A stretch of DNA of 64,000 nt from Bombyx mori. Its lineage: Eukaryota > Arthropoda > Insecta > Lepidoptera > Bombycidae. Shown in pieces: positions 41,901-47,192 of the stretch (the first letter of the stretch is position 1; each line of letters begins with the position of its first letter). Position numbers and translations under genes: made by a program. Location: contig NC_085127.1 of assembly GCF_030269925.1 (NCBI RefSeq), positions 4,719,501 to 4,783,500 on the forward strand, given 5' to 3'. Under the pieces are notes generated by a model, which did no database searches, was not told the DNA's origin, and was given only the letters and a program-made list of their open reading frames with translations.

Positions 41901-44900
41901 GTATCAACATTTCTTTCACCCTGGCATTGTTTTACAAAAAAATAAATTACTTATTTGATAACATCCCAAAACTGAGTGCCATAGTTTTTAAATTCGCCAA
42001 TAGACAAAGGGAAAATTAGCCCATACAGCCTTATAGTAAACTTATATGCTGACAAACGAAAGAGTTGTCTGTGACTTGAACAACAAATTAAAAAAATTGC
42101 TAATGGTTATAATTCACAGACTTTTTAGTTTATTGTTGTTCAATTCAATATTTATGTATTGTAATAATAATTATTACTTAAAACCATGAATTATTTAATA
42201 TTTTTAGATATTAATGATTCCATTAGTAAAAATCTCAATGGCCTACCATTACTCTATTCTTATTATATATGATCAGAGAGTTTTGGCAGCAACCCGAGTG
42301 AAGCGTCACACTTGAAGTTTTATTTTATGTTTTTTTAATAGCTTATTGTGATGTATAATATACAAATTGGGTGTTGTTTTGTGTATTAAATGTCAATAAT
42401 CGTTGTTCACGATTATTGAGGCATTGGAATAAAACTGTGGCTAACATAGCAGTGACTGTTTTTTTTTTTTAAGATAAAAGGTCTGCGGAAATTCACGCTC
42501 ACTCAATGTGCTATTCATCAAGTTGACGTCAAAACTCCCAAAAAGCAATAAAAAGAAATACACCGGATTTTTATTAACATAAAAAATATATAAAAAATAT
42601 AACTATGACAGACTAGGCTGTATAGGCTACGCTCTTTGCCTGCTTGTTGGCGAATTTAAAAACAACAACAACAATATCGTTGCCGGCTTCCGGATTTCAT
42701 TTCATTTTATTATAATTATGAGGATATAATAATAATAAAATGTACGTAAGGGCTTATTTCTAGTAACATTAACCACAACTAACTTATTTAATACTGTAAA
42801 TAATGATGAGAGCGATTATTGATTTCGAAGAAAACAATTAACAACTTAATTTTAGCTGCAGAAAAAAACAGATTTCTCTTAAACCTGGGTGAGAATATAA
42901 AAATCGTTTTCTGAATATGAAACGATATTTCTTTGTCTATCAAATTAAGTTAAAATCATCATCACCCGACAACTTTTTTTAGGGGCCCAAACGCCCATAG
43001 AAAATGGGCATTGTCCTTTGTATGTAGTTGGAACAGCGCCCCTAGCGGTAAACGCAAACAAACGTTCCAAATCCATACAAATTTGATTTAACTTTTACGC
43101 TATCGAGAACGTTAAAACTCGCACTAAACGCACTGTTCTAAGCAACTATATGACGTACCTAACATGCGCCCATTAACGACTTCCAGGATGAATCGATTTG
43201 TATGACACATGAACGCCATGCAATGAAAATCAATTCAACGAAAAAATTATGCGTAATTACTGGTGGTACGTCATTTAATAAGCTCTCGTATGAAGTAAGT
43301 CCACTAACATCTAACCTATTTTTGCGTTGTGAATTTCTTCAACCTTCAGCCGATCAAACCAAAATAAAATCGACAACAACTCTTCGTAAGCTCCTTTTGG
43401 GAACGATAGGGATGATTACTAAGACAGTCAATTAATATATCCATGTGACAACTTATTTAAAAAAAGGAATAAACATAATAAAATAAAGTACTTAGATGAC
43501 AGATAACAAAACAAATTTTAGAATTCGACCGTCCATTCTACCGTCCATTCTGATCAGGTAATGAATTTAAATAGGGGTTATTACCAATAATACCTGGCTA
43601 CGAATTACAAATAATAATTACCGTACAGGTTATTATTGCGTGTAACATAACTTTAATATCTCTTAACGATATTTTAACAGTCGCAATCATTTTCGACCAT
43701 TTTAATAATTATTAGTGTCATCGCTAACAGTAGCTTGAATTGGGCATTGTAAATATTGTGTTTTTGAACCAACCTTCATGCTCATTCGTAGGTATATTTC
43801 GCTAATTCTAAATAGGAATTCAAGGTCTTGAAAGAGCTTAAGTATAATTGTAAATAGACATGATTTAACAAAAATCGACATCAAATAGAAAAAAAAGGAT
43901 ATTCCAAAACAAATTAATATACACTAAAAACAATAATCATCGAAATCGGTTGGCGTGATATTGAGGTATTGAGTTATTCATCTATTTGTAGCGCACGTAC
44001 TTAATGTAAATTTAAGGCTTATATAGTTTTCTCATGGATACCATTATCAGAACGGGACTAAATCGAAACGGGACCACAGGGAAAGCATCAGCTTTCTAAT
44101 AAAAAAAGAATCATCAAAATCGATTGACCCAGTCAAAAGCTATGAGGTAACAATCATAAAATAAATACAGTCGAATTGAGAACCTCCTCCTTTTTTGAAG
44201 TCGGTTAAAAATAAGCTATTAATTATAAATTAGCTAGAAAATAATACTCAATTCATCGTCATTATTAAGGTAAAATATGATACTTTGACAAAGTGAACAA
44301 ATAATCTATCTATAGACCGTGAAAACGATTTTCTTGGAAGATTTTAGAACTCACCTCTTCAGTTATTAGGTGGTCACCGTGTAGTTCACCTAAACTAGGT
44401 CTTTTCAGGGCTCTCTTCGAATTTCTGTAGTTTTCCATTCTGGGGAGCGCTTCCCTTGTCAGCTGTGCCAGAGAGCGTTTTCTCCTCCAGCCGGCATCGT
44501 GGAGCCAGGTGTCCGGCTGCGCGTTGGTAACTCCTCGCTCGACAGTCTCCAAGGAAGACCGTAGTGGACGAGATATGATATTAGCTCCCATGTGGATACC
44601 ATTCTTCTTACATTCCCCCTCCACGGTTGAAACGACAAATCTACAGAAATTGAATTAATGTAATTAATTGATCAACAATCGTATTTTGTTTTGTATCAAA
44701 ACTTTGTTACTTCATTCATTTCAAGAATACTTCGAACATCGTCAGGAGTATTTAAATAATAATCTCAAATACAGAACCAATTATGATATGTGATATCAAA
44801 GACTAAAAGTTGAAATAAAGAATATCCAGCCTCTAATATGGATGCAATTTACATTACGCGATTCATTGTGATCATTATTAACGTCAGTGGGCCGTTAGAG

Positions 44901-45042
44901 ATGTTATCAGTAGCCGTTAACAGTAGTGTTGAAGGCTAAACGCGAGGGACAAATTGCACCGATTGGTGGGATGCAGTGCGAGACTAGTTTTTGCTGTAAT
45001 TTCAATGTTTTTTTTTAATATCCTTTACCTATTATCTTCCAT
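11876..45042 (-). CDS. NKCC: SLC12-A: Na-K-Cl cotransporter (NKCC type), complete spliced coding region
   Basis: Nineteen coding exons (listed separately) join in phase to 1061 codons plus TGA. Members of this family are plasma-membrane carriers moving Na+, K+ and 2 Cl- together, inhibited by bumetanide and involved in epithelial ion transport and volume control. Visible landmarks: RFVV at residues 5-8 (a match to the RFxV/I docking motif for SPAK/OSR1 kinases); ALPRMENYR and RPSLGELH at about 69-92; LNIWGVM in TM1 (Na+, K+ and Cl- site residues in NKCC1); [17 protein letters not shown] in TM6; ATLST in TM8 (Ser of the Na+ site kept, second Ser is Thr); a luminal loop with four N-glycosylation sequons; a long cytosolic C-terminal domain; VLTFYS at the end. 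The length fits the family (about 1050-1210). It is probably the orthologue of the Manduca bumetanide-sensitive cotransporter, an inference from memory of the family. A tandem paralogue lies downstream. Confidence 0.93.
12041..12284. mobile_element. MITE with about 40-base inverted ends
   Basis: Left acatatcgacgcttgaaagg continuing to gtgactaagcgacaat, right the reverse complement. Internal 160 bases noncoding. It lies in intron 19 of SLC12-A, about 50 bases beyond the exon 20 acceptor, between two copies of a taagtaaaacatag block. Confidence 0.75.
12640..12838 (-). repeat. Retroposon family B
   Basis: T-run at the left (complement of a tail reading GTAGGAAAAA), then ggtgagctcacggggctcaa and gagaaaatccggcgagaaac. 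Same family at 14625, 18718, 22010, 24698, 28295, 30911, 45323 and 57715. Confidence 0.75.
12842..13012 (+). repeat. Bm1-like SINE, old
   Basis: caagcagtgaatgcgttccg, cgtgtctcaaggtaggatag and gtgatgtccatggactctg correspond to Bm1 blocks but with many changes. Confidence 0.55.
13149..13390 (+). mobile_element. Lep1-type Helitron (nonautonomous)
   Basis: Starts A/TCTATACTAATATATAAA and ends GCGGACTGGTACAGCTAG/T, the TC...CTAG ends and A-T target of Helitrons. Related copies at 27144-27348 and 38678-38913. No Rep/helicase. Confidence 0.85.
13526..13659 (-). CDS. NKCC: SLC12-A exon 19: C-terminal domain
   Basis: 134 bases, residues 980-1024. It includes [15 protein letters not shown] and [11 protein letters not shown], the conserved last Rossmann-like strand region. 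Acceptor ttgcag, donor gtgagt. Confidence 0.94.
14417..14616 (+). pseudogene. LINE reverse transcriptase C-terminal fragment, part 1
   Basis: One plus frame gives [29 protein letters not shown] and RRVLE, typical of the C-terminal part of RTE-like LINE proteins in Lepidoptera. It is cut by a family B insertion and resumes at 14891. Confidence 0.65.
14625..14882 (-). repeat. Retroposon family B inserted in a LINE
   Basis: A 258-base copy with the tail at left (ttttttttttcctacc). GGAGTTCC is found on both sides (14617-14624 and 14883-14890), a probable target duplication. Confidence 0.8.
14891..15040 (+). pseudogene. LINE reverse transcriptase C-terminal fragment, part 2
   Basis: Continuation of 14417-14616: a degraded frame reaching [10 protein letters not shown], the usual end of these proteins, then ggctgttaatgatg as the 3' tail. 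Confidence 0.6.
15286..15428 (-). CDS. NKCC: SLC12-A exon 18: C-terminal domain
   Basis: 143 bases, residues 932-980. [20 protein letters not shown] matches the conserved [11 protein letters not shown] segment; a helix with [11 protein letters not shown] follows. Donor gtaaag. Confidence 0.94.
15799..16017 (-). repeat. Bm1 SINE
   Basis: Reverse copy: gagctcacagcccacctggt through ctgccccaccctccaaaccg to ggactcacaagacgtcctac. In intron 17 of SLC12-A. Confidence 0.9.
16050..16208 (-). repeat. tRNA-derived SINE
   Basis: Clean copy: minus strand reads GGCCTAAAGGATAAGACGTC and GTTCGAATCCTG, ending in gaataacatcgtgtaatgaa. It directly follows a Bm1 copy. Confidence 0.75.
16253..16410 (-). CDS. NKCC: SLC12-A exon 17: C-terminal domain
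   Basis: 158 bases, residues 880-932. [20 protein letters not shown] is a strongly conserved NKCC signature; it continues [20 protein letters not shown]. Confidence 0.95.
16535..16860 (-). repeat. Retroposon family C (copy 2)
   Basis: From ggaggcctttccagttttac to ctgatggatccgtaaggacg. Open frames here (for example at 16443) come from the repeat. Confidence 0.7.
17533..17714 (-). CDS. NKCC: SLC12-A exon 16: C-terminal domain, lysine-rich linker
   Basis: 182 bases, residues 819-879. A basic run ([10 protein letters not shown]) is followed by a helix ending [11 protein letters not shown], equivalent to the segment just before VWWLFDDGG in vertebrate NKCC. Donor gtaggt. Confidence 0.91.
17739..17858 (-). 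repeat. Bm1 SINE, 5' truncated
   Basis: Tail side only: tttattgcttagatgggtgg, cagcccacctggtgttaagt, ttgagatatgagttct. Confidence 0.85.
17871..18033 (-). repeat. tRNA-derived SINE
   Basis: acacgatgttattccctccc, gaacatttgttaagtgcgta and gggattcgaacaccggtgca match the other copies. Confidence 0.75.
18260..18433. mobile_element. MITE family M (short copy)
   Basis: Inverted ends TGTGCTTAGTGCGAGTTTTT and reverse complement around a short core. Copies with the same ends at 41755-43138 and a one-ended copy at 56371. It sits only about 30 bases outside SLC12-A exon 15. Confidence 0.8.
18463..18680 (-). CDS. NKCC: SLC12-A exon 15: C-terminal domain with Gly/Glu-rich insert
   Basis: 218 bases, residues 746-819. 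[20 protein letters not shown] is conserved in the family; what follows is a low-complexity, GC-rich segment ([11 protein letters not shown]) and an acidic histidine-containing stretch. This is the variable loop region of NKCC C termini and is probably disordered. Confidence 0.91.
18718..18920 (+). repeat. Retroposon family B
   Basis: Plus-orientation copy: gcccactgagtttctcgccg, tctgcgaagcacggctcttg, then taggagaaaaaaaa tail. Provides the true orientation of the family. Confidence 0.78.
19270..19511 (-). CDS. NKCC: SLC12-A exon 14: C-terminal domain
   Basis: 242 bases, residues 666-746. It includes [38 protein letters not shown] and the start of a helix ending FNVLQ/H, matching the first regulatory subdomain of the NKCC C terminus. 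Confidence 0.93.
19682..19713. mobile_element. 32-base remnant of the P-like element (ends only)
   Basis: CACGGAATAG joined to AACCTTATTTATCTACTCCG and TG: both ends of the element at 28942-30307 with nothing between. Flanks ggaacaac and tgaacaac differ at one base of eight, consistent with an 8-base target duplication. Confidence 0.65.
20762..20973 (-). CDS. NKCC: SLC12-A exon 13: start of C-terminal domain
   Basis: 212 bases, residues 595-665. It begins [20 protein letters not shown], an invariant NKCC boundary sequence, then [14 protein letters not shown] typical of the cytosolic C-terminal domain. Donor gttaat is non-optimal but keeps GT. Confidence 0.94.
21065..21193 (+). repeat. Bm1 SINE, 5' truncated
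   Basis: gagaccttagaacttatatc to an A-run; nearly consensus in sequence. Confidence 0.88.
21238..21415 (-). repeat. Bm1 SINE, 3' truncated, opposite orientation
   Basis: caacggctgccccgcccttc, cgaaatgcattactgcttca, aggcagggtggtggtagcta. Forms an inverted pair with the copy 45 bases to its left. Confidence 0.86.
22010..22100 (+). repeat. Retroposon family B, 5' truncated
   Basis: ggtttgagccccgtgagctc then taggaaaaaaaaaaa tail, 40 bases before SLC12-A exon 12. Confidence 0.75.
22178..22313 (-). CDS. NKCC: SLC12-A exon 12: TM11-TM12
   Basis: 136 bases, residues 550-595. Two hydrophobic helices start [16 protein letters not shown] and end [10 protein letters not shown], where the chain enters the cytosol. 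Confidence 0.94.
22543..22664 (-). CDS. NKCC: SLC12-A exon 11: TM10
   Basis: 122 bases, residues 509-549. It encodes [20 protein letters not shown], highly conserved in SLC12 transporters, then GWRPTFK. Acceptor ttacag, donor gtaagc. Confidence 0.94.
22861..23092 (-). CDS. NKCC: SLC12-A exon 10: TM8-TM9
   Basis: 232 bases, residues 432-509. It includes [18 protein letters not shown]; the Ala and first Ser match the Na+-site residues of NKCC1 TM8, and the second Ser is a Thr here. It continues with [11 protein letters not shown] and a hydrophobic helix. The exon is GC-rich compared with its introns. Confidence 0.93.
23757..23917 (+). repeat. LINE 3' tail with (TTGAAT)n end
   Basis: gcccgctgagtttgtttcgc, accggtggtagagttaacat, ending in gaatttgaatttgaatttga. 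A simple repeat tail is typical of non-LTR elements lacking poly(A). Lies in intron 9 of SLC12-A. Confidence 0.6.
23966..24193 (-). CDS. NKCC: SLC12-A exon 9: TM7 and large extracellular loop
   Basis: 228 bases, 76 residues (356-431), phase 0. It starts [18 protein letters not shown] (a family signature) and enters an extracellular loop with four N-glycosylation sequons (NIT, NGT, NYS, NST) and two cysteines. The loop is 12 residues longer than in SLC12-B. Confidence 0.93.
24698..24895 (-). repeat. Retroposon family B
   Basis: ttttttttcctaccaatgct, ggtgagctcatggggctcaa, gatccggcgagaaactcagt. Confidence 0.77.
25060..26019 (+). pseudogene. maT-type mariner transposase with one nonsense codon
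   Basis: Two adjoining open segments (25147-25530 and 25531-26019) are one reading frame broken by TAG at 25528. The first part has a helix-turn-helix region and ILFTDEKFF (first catalytic Asp); the second has [13 protein letters not shown] (second Asp) and [12 protein letters not shown] (third). Thirty-seven residues separate the second and third Asp, the DD37D spacing of the maT group. The end after KRHDNES diverges, probably by a frameshift. An end-like sequence gtctggccataaatactgtt precedes it; the right end was not found. It lies in intron 8 of SLC12-A. Confidence 0.85.
27144..27348 (+). mobile_element. Lep1-type Helitron
   Basis: A/TCTATACTAATATATAAA start, ggatgttccgttataactac core, end degraded to ATGGTTAG/T. 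Shorter than the copy at 13149. Confidence 0.8.
27545..27725 (-). repeat. Retroposon family D
   Basis: ttttttttattgcctttgta, gacgagcatacggctcacct, gaagaaggacatgtcatagc; best copy in the window. Confidence 0.7.
27927..28066 (-). CDS. NKCC: SLC12-A exon 8: TM6
   Basis: 140 bases, residues 309-355. It encodes [15 protein letters not shown] followed by [12 protein letters not shown], the TM6 ion-binding break (Pro and Thr of the K+ site are kept). Gln replaces the Leu of human NKCC1 in GILAGAN. Donor gttggc is weak after the GT. Confidence 0.93.
28295..28610 (-). repeat. Retroposon family B, long copy
   Basis: gagtttttttttcctactat, agcagtgcttcgcagaattt, gagcccttcgtcgcaagcga, gttagtggatcgggagatgg. 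Confidence 0.75.
28942..30307 (+). mobile_element. P-element-like DNA transposon with split THAP frame
   Basis: Inverted ends CACGGAATAGATAAATAAGG (continuing GTTGGAA) and complement, flanked by a perfect 8-base duplication CCCATAAC at 28934-28941 and 30308-30315. Inside, one plus frame at 29094-29170 reads [13 protein letters not shown] then GGMSFDR, stops at donor gtaagt, and resumes after ttttag at 29731 with [10 protein letters not shown]: this is a THAP zinc-finger (C-x4-C, SFxRFP) with an intron, as in P-element transposases. A frameshift follows ([12 protein letters not shown] is in another frame). No DDE core was recognised, so it is nonautonomous. Confidence 0.78.
30390..30665 (+). 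repeat. Unclassified lepidopteran repeat
   Basis: ctagatgatgaccgagcttt start and aatcgttggagccgtttccg then caagaattgctcgtttaaag end are the widely recurring ends of a noncoding lepidopteran element known to me only by pattern. Near SLC12-A exon 7. Confidence 0.45.
30740..30848 (-). CDS. NKCC: SLC12-A exon 7: TM5
   Basis: 109 bases, residues 273-309. A hydrophobic helix [18 protein letters not shown] is followed by [17 protein letters not shown]. Acceptor ttttag, donor gtaagt. Same length as the SLC12-B exon at 2525-2633. Confidence 0.93.
30911..31084 (-). repeat. Retroposon family B
   Basis: cttttcctaccaaagctgat, ggtgagctcacggggctcaa, gaaaagatccggcgag. It runs directly into a Bm1 fragment. 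Confidence 0.76.
31085..31232 (+). repeat. Bm1 SINE, 5' truncated
   Basis: ctgtaactatactaagatct to cacccatttaagcaataaaa. Confidence 0.85.
31240..32460. other. Intron 6 DNA without recognised features
   Basis: AT-rich, only short chance frames. A short inverted repeat around 32430-32480 (atcatagaaacacag) is visible. Confidence 0.5.
32547..32806 (-). CDS. NKCC: SLC12-A exon 6: TM3-TM4
   Basis: 260 bases, residues 186-272. It holds the family signature [18 protein letters not shown] and [10 protein letters not shown]. The two tyrosines include the position that contacts K+ in NKCC1. It ends GMDWESKAQ. Donor gtcagt. It matches the 260-base exon of SLC12-B at 3087-3346. Confidence 0.95.
33640..33775 (+). 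pseudogene. LINE protein C-terminal end
   Basis: [20 protein letters not shown], then [13 protein letters not shown] and a stop, with aaagaaaaagaagag tail: the usual end of RTE-like proteins and a simple-repeat tail. Confidence 0.65.
34679..34932 (-). mobile_element. 5'-truncated R1-clade-like LINE 3' end, 254 bases
   Basis: T-run at left, then ggccgggggccgaacctcct; nearly identical to the first 250 bases of 45716-46563. Flanked by a perfect 15-base duplication GATGAAGTTTGGTTA (34664-34678 and 34933-34947). Target-primed insertion on the minus strand; in intron 5 of SLC12-A. Confidence 0.88.
35453..35640 (+). pseudogene. LINE protein C-terminal end
   Basis: [44 protein letters not shown], stop, then gagaatgatgatgac tail. 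Same type as 33640-33775. Confidence 0.65.
35641..36240 (-). repeat. Second LINE 3' end, opposite orientation, split by a MITE
   Basis: cccacagtcgtccattactg and ggacataagcctctcttcat are the complement of the common QQW-type LINE end. It meets the plus-strand LINE end at about 35640 tail to tail and is interrupted by the hAT MITE at 35726-35982. Confidence 0.55.
35726..35982. mobile_element. hAT-type MITE, 257 bases
   Basis: Ends CAAAGGCGGATCCAG and CTGGATCCTCCCTTG, flanked by a perfect 8-base duplication CCTAACCA (35718-35725 and 35983-35990). Contains an internal palindrome of G and C runs (about 35738-35775). No transposase. Confidence 0.85.
36477..36657 (-). CDS. NKCC: SLC12-A exon 5: TM1-TM2
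   Basis: 181 bases, residues 126-186. It encodes [20 protein letters not shown], with all residues of the LNIWGVM unwound turn that contacts Na+, K+ and Cl- in NKCC1, then a second hydrophobic helix ending TNGEVKGG. The SLC12-B copy at 4582-4762 has the same length and roughly 80 percent identical residues. Confidence 0.95.
36715..36912 (-). repeat. Bm1-like SINE, old
   Basis: cccatctggttttaagtagt, cttaaatgccgccactcatt, gagacatgagttccaagtct; the 5' part is badly degraded. Confidence 0.65.
37011..37251 (+). repeat. Bm1 SINE
   Basis: ctggtggtaggacctattgt through gaagggtggggcagccgttg to an A-run. Lies between SLC12-A exons 4 and 5. Confidence 0.92.
37449..37523 (-). CDS. NKCC: SLC12-A exon 4: linker before TM1
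   Basis: 75 bases, 25 residues (101-125), phase 0 at both ends, acceptor ttgcag and donor gtgagt. It ends GGIKLGWIQ, the amphipathic stretch that leads into TM1 in NKCC proteins. Intron 3 upstream (37524-44354) is long and holds several mobile elements. Confidence 0.9.
38678..38913 (+). mobile_element. Lep1-type Helitron
   Basis: A/TCTATACTAATATATAAATC start and CGAAGCGGACGGGTACAGCT-AG/T end, in intron 3 of SLC12-A. Confidence 0.85.
39183..39425 (-). repeat. Bm1 SINE
   Basis: Nearly full length reverse copy, ttttttttattgcttagatg to ggtcctaccaccagtaac. Confidence 0.92.
39880..40900 (-). repeat. Probable degraded LINE, GC-rich 3' region
   Basis: The 40570-40900 part (ggcaggtggggtatgtggga, accggcgccctacctcggac) resembles the layout of the R1-clade-like 3' ends at 34.7 and 45.7 kb but is not the same family. 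The AT-balanced part before it has no recognised coding. Orientation inferred from that resemblance. Confidence 0.4.
40984..41215 (+). repeat. Bm1-like SINE, old
   Basis: ctattctgcctatttctgct, gaatttcggtttgaatgtta, aaagttaggtggcggcatat: all Bm1 blocks in order, strongly diverged. Confidence 0.65.
41755..43138. mobile_element. MITE family M, interrupted by a Spy-like element
   Basis: Left end TGTGCTTAGTGTGAGTTTTT, right end complement of GTGCGTTTAGTGCGAGTTTT. Once the nested 41813-43016 element is removed, the core matches the copy at 56371 (gctcAAATTTgtatg). Confidence 0.78.
41813..43016. mobile_element. Spy-like DNA element without target duplication, 1204 bases
   Basis: Inverted ends GGACAATGCCCA. 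Left flank is AAA and right flank TTT; the undisturbed host repeat at 56.43 kb has AAATTT here, so nothing was duplicated or lost. Spy transposons are reported to insert precisely between AAA and TTT in this way (established knowledge). No long frame, so nonautonomous. Confidence 0.72.
43139..44354. other. Intron 3 of SLC12-A, no recognised element
   Basis: AT-rich DNA with chance frames up to 77 codons and no motif. Confidence 0.5.
44355..44640 (-). CDS. NKCC: SLC12-A exon 3: N-terminal regulatory segment
   Basis: 286 bases between acceptor ctgtag and donor gtgagt, residues 5-100. It encodes FVV, then a stretch ending [13 protein letters not shown] and [10 protein letters not shown]. In vertebrate NKCC1 the matching stretch holds the activating threonines phosphorylated by SPAK/OSR1; Thr66 aligns with human Thr217 and Ser61 with Thr212 (alignment by eye). 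Cytosolic. Confidence 0.9.
45029..45042 (-). CDS. NKCC: SLC12-A coding exon 2 (start codon, 14 coding bases)
   Basis: ATG GAA GAT AAT AG followed by the donor gtaaag. The split AG joins the first A of the next exon to give MEDNRFVV. The ATG has A at -3 and G at +4. The start was chosen because the 14 bases supply exactly the two missing codon bases and complete an RFxV kinase-docking motif. A UAA stop of an upstream frame overlaps this ATG by one base. Confidence 0.85.
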
Positions 45043-45167
45043 TATGTAAAGTTGCGTTTGGCTTTCAAAAACTGGCGGTTTAAAAAATTAGATGACGCTG
45101 TTTGAAATGTGCTTTGTATTCTTGTAGTTGTTCTCAACTGCATAATTTTCTCGAATGTGCACCGCAC
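45043..45167 (-). promoter_or_regulatory. NKCC: SLC12-A 5'UTR part of exon 2 with an upstream ORF
   Basis: A likely acceptor (gccgacag after a T-run) opens the exon at 45167. The leader then holds an upstream ATG at 45143 with a 33-codon frame whose TAA overlaps the main ATG as TAATG. A second possible acceptor (ccgccag at about 45078, after ctaatttttt) would remove the upstream ATG. Either way the leader would affect translation of the transporter. Inference; needs transcript data. Confidence 0.5.
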
Positions 45168-45322
45168 CTGTCGGCAAAAAAAAACATTAAATTTTGTTGA
45201 TTTACTTATTAAATCGAACACAATCGCCTTTAACATTACCACTCATTTGCATGGATGCTGCATGCTTACTTCGCGTAAGGGCAGTTGATAAGTTTTGCGA
45301 TGGTTCGAATTATATGTCAAAT

Positions 45323-45560
45323 TTTTTTTCCTACCTATATATATTCTGGTAGCCTATGGGGCTATTCCTGTTAAACCCGAATGGGTAGGTGAGCTCACGG
45401 CTCAACCTGAGAGAGTTTTCTACCACTAGCCCTAACCAGAGCAGTGCTTCACAGAATCTTCCACCGGATCGGAATCGCGACCCACTGAGATGTCTATGGG
45501 TTAGTTGGCTCGTCGAATTCTTCGAGGTCGATGGTGACCAGTGCTTGAGGGGCCTAAAAG
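45323..45560 (-). repeat. Retroposon family B, diverged
   Basis: attttttttcctacctatat, ggtgagctcacggctcaacc, ccaccggatcggaatcgcga. The short plus-strand frame here is repeat-derived. Confidence 0.68.
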
Positions 45561-45715
45561 CACCGAAAATGAATCCAGGGGATCAGACAAGACATGTCAG
45601 GACTACGGTGACTTTGCGTTGCTTCGTCACCTGGGTCAGGTATAAGTAATTAGCAATCGCCACGATAAGAGGATTATCGTGTCGCACCGCTTTATTAAAG
45701 TAGCGTTCTAACGCT

Positions 45716-46563
45716 TTTTTTTTTTTTTTTTCGGGCCGGGGGCCGAACCTCCTACGAGGTCCCCGCGCCTAGGGGGCGCGCGGGGTATGTGAGACTCAAC
45801 GATCTGCAGGTGTTGAGAGCAGATCGCGGGCCCAAGGATTTTAGGGCCCACCCACTAAACGACTCCCCTGCACTCTTACACCCGACGTCCGATCTCCGTC
45901 CGGGGTCAGAACCCGTTCAGAGTAGGGGGGTTCCCGCGGTCAACACTACAACCAGACACGCGGCGCCACCCCGAGGACGCCCGACCGACGGGTCGTCGAG
46001 GCGATAGTCGACGACCAACGACGTCGGTCTCCGCGGTACGGCGGCCCTACCAGGCCGCCCGGGCGGTGCCGCTGGTGTTCCGGGATACCCCGCTGGGCCA
46101 GAACCAGCCTGCCGGGTCGGAACGCGATACACCGCCGACCGGGTTGCTCTTCAACAGTATGTTCGGCGACGACAGCGACGACGAAAATGCGGACCGCATC
46201 GCAGTCCGCAGCCGCCGACGCGCCGTCCCGTCCTTCTGGTGCCAGCGCGCTAGAGTGACGGTAGCGTGCGGCGCAGCCTCAACCCCCTTAGGTCGCCCCG
46301 TGACCATCACCGGGAGGAGACTGCCTCCTCATAGGGGCTGGAGCTGGACTAACGCCCTCCTCCGAACCCCGGCTCGACGGCGGCGGCACGGCGCCGAGAG
46401 GGAAGAAGAGCTCTCCCTCTCCCGTTCCGCCGCCTCCTTCTGCGAGATGGTGGACTCGCCTGCCAGGACTCGTCGCTGCCGAGCATCGTAGCCACGACGG
46501 TCGGAAGCGACAAGTCCGGTCCTATTTTTGCAACGAGGACGCGGCGCTGCTCCGCGAAAGCGG
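45716..46563 (-). mobile_element. 5'-truncated R1-clade LINE, C terminus and 3'UTR
   Basis: Flanked by AGCGTTCTAACGCT on both sides (45702-45715 and 46564-46577), with a T-run at left. The minus strand near 46.56-46.43 kb encodes RRVLVAKIGPDLSLPTVVAT then MLGSDESWQA, clearly related to the end of the protein at 47204-48826, then a deletion or frameshift breaks it. The remainder is GC-rich 3'UTR; plus-strand frames here are antisense shadows. Confidence 0.85.
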
Positions 46564-47192
46564 AGCGTTCTAACGCTACCTTAAGATACGTATCGGTTAT
46601 AAATTAAAATCCTCGTGAATTGCGAATTTGCATAATGGCCGCCCCACCGGCTATGACTAAGATCGCGGTCGCAACAATCCAGTCTATTAAAATTCACGTT
46701 TTGTATAATAAATTAGTAATAATTTCCGGGAAAAGAATTAAAATCACAAGTATGTTTTTTTTTTTCATGCGTTAAACGTGTGTCGAGCTGGACTAACAAG
46801 TTTGCACAGCTTATAGAGCAAGAGCCCGCGACAGCCAGACCTTCGTTATTTTATAAAAGCTGAAAGTTTCTCTGTGTATGTCTCCAACACAGGTAAGAAC
46901 GACCCGCGATTATAGAGTTCCGATTGTGGTTACTTGGGCAGGTAACAGGCAGTAAAGGTATATAAAATAGTACCTTAAATTCGTTAAAGTATAAAGGTTT
47001 TTTTTTTTAATATTTACTCCAGAATATCTTTAGAAATCAGGATATCCGTTGCCGGACACTTTTCCAGTTGTTACCCCCTGCCAGACACCCTTAAACTTTA
47101 ATAAATTTTAATTATACTTTCGTTATACTATAAAAGCTAAATTTTATATATGTTACTTAGGGACTTATAAAAATATGTTACCCCAAGAGCCG

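Noticed and set aside
46066..46491. 141-codon plus-strand frame
   Set aside because: It is antisense to a LINE 3' end whose minus strand encodes recognisable protein, and lies within exact target duplications.
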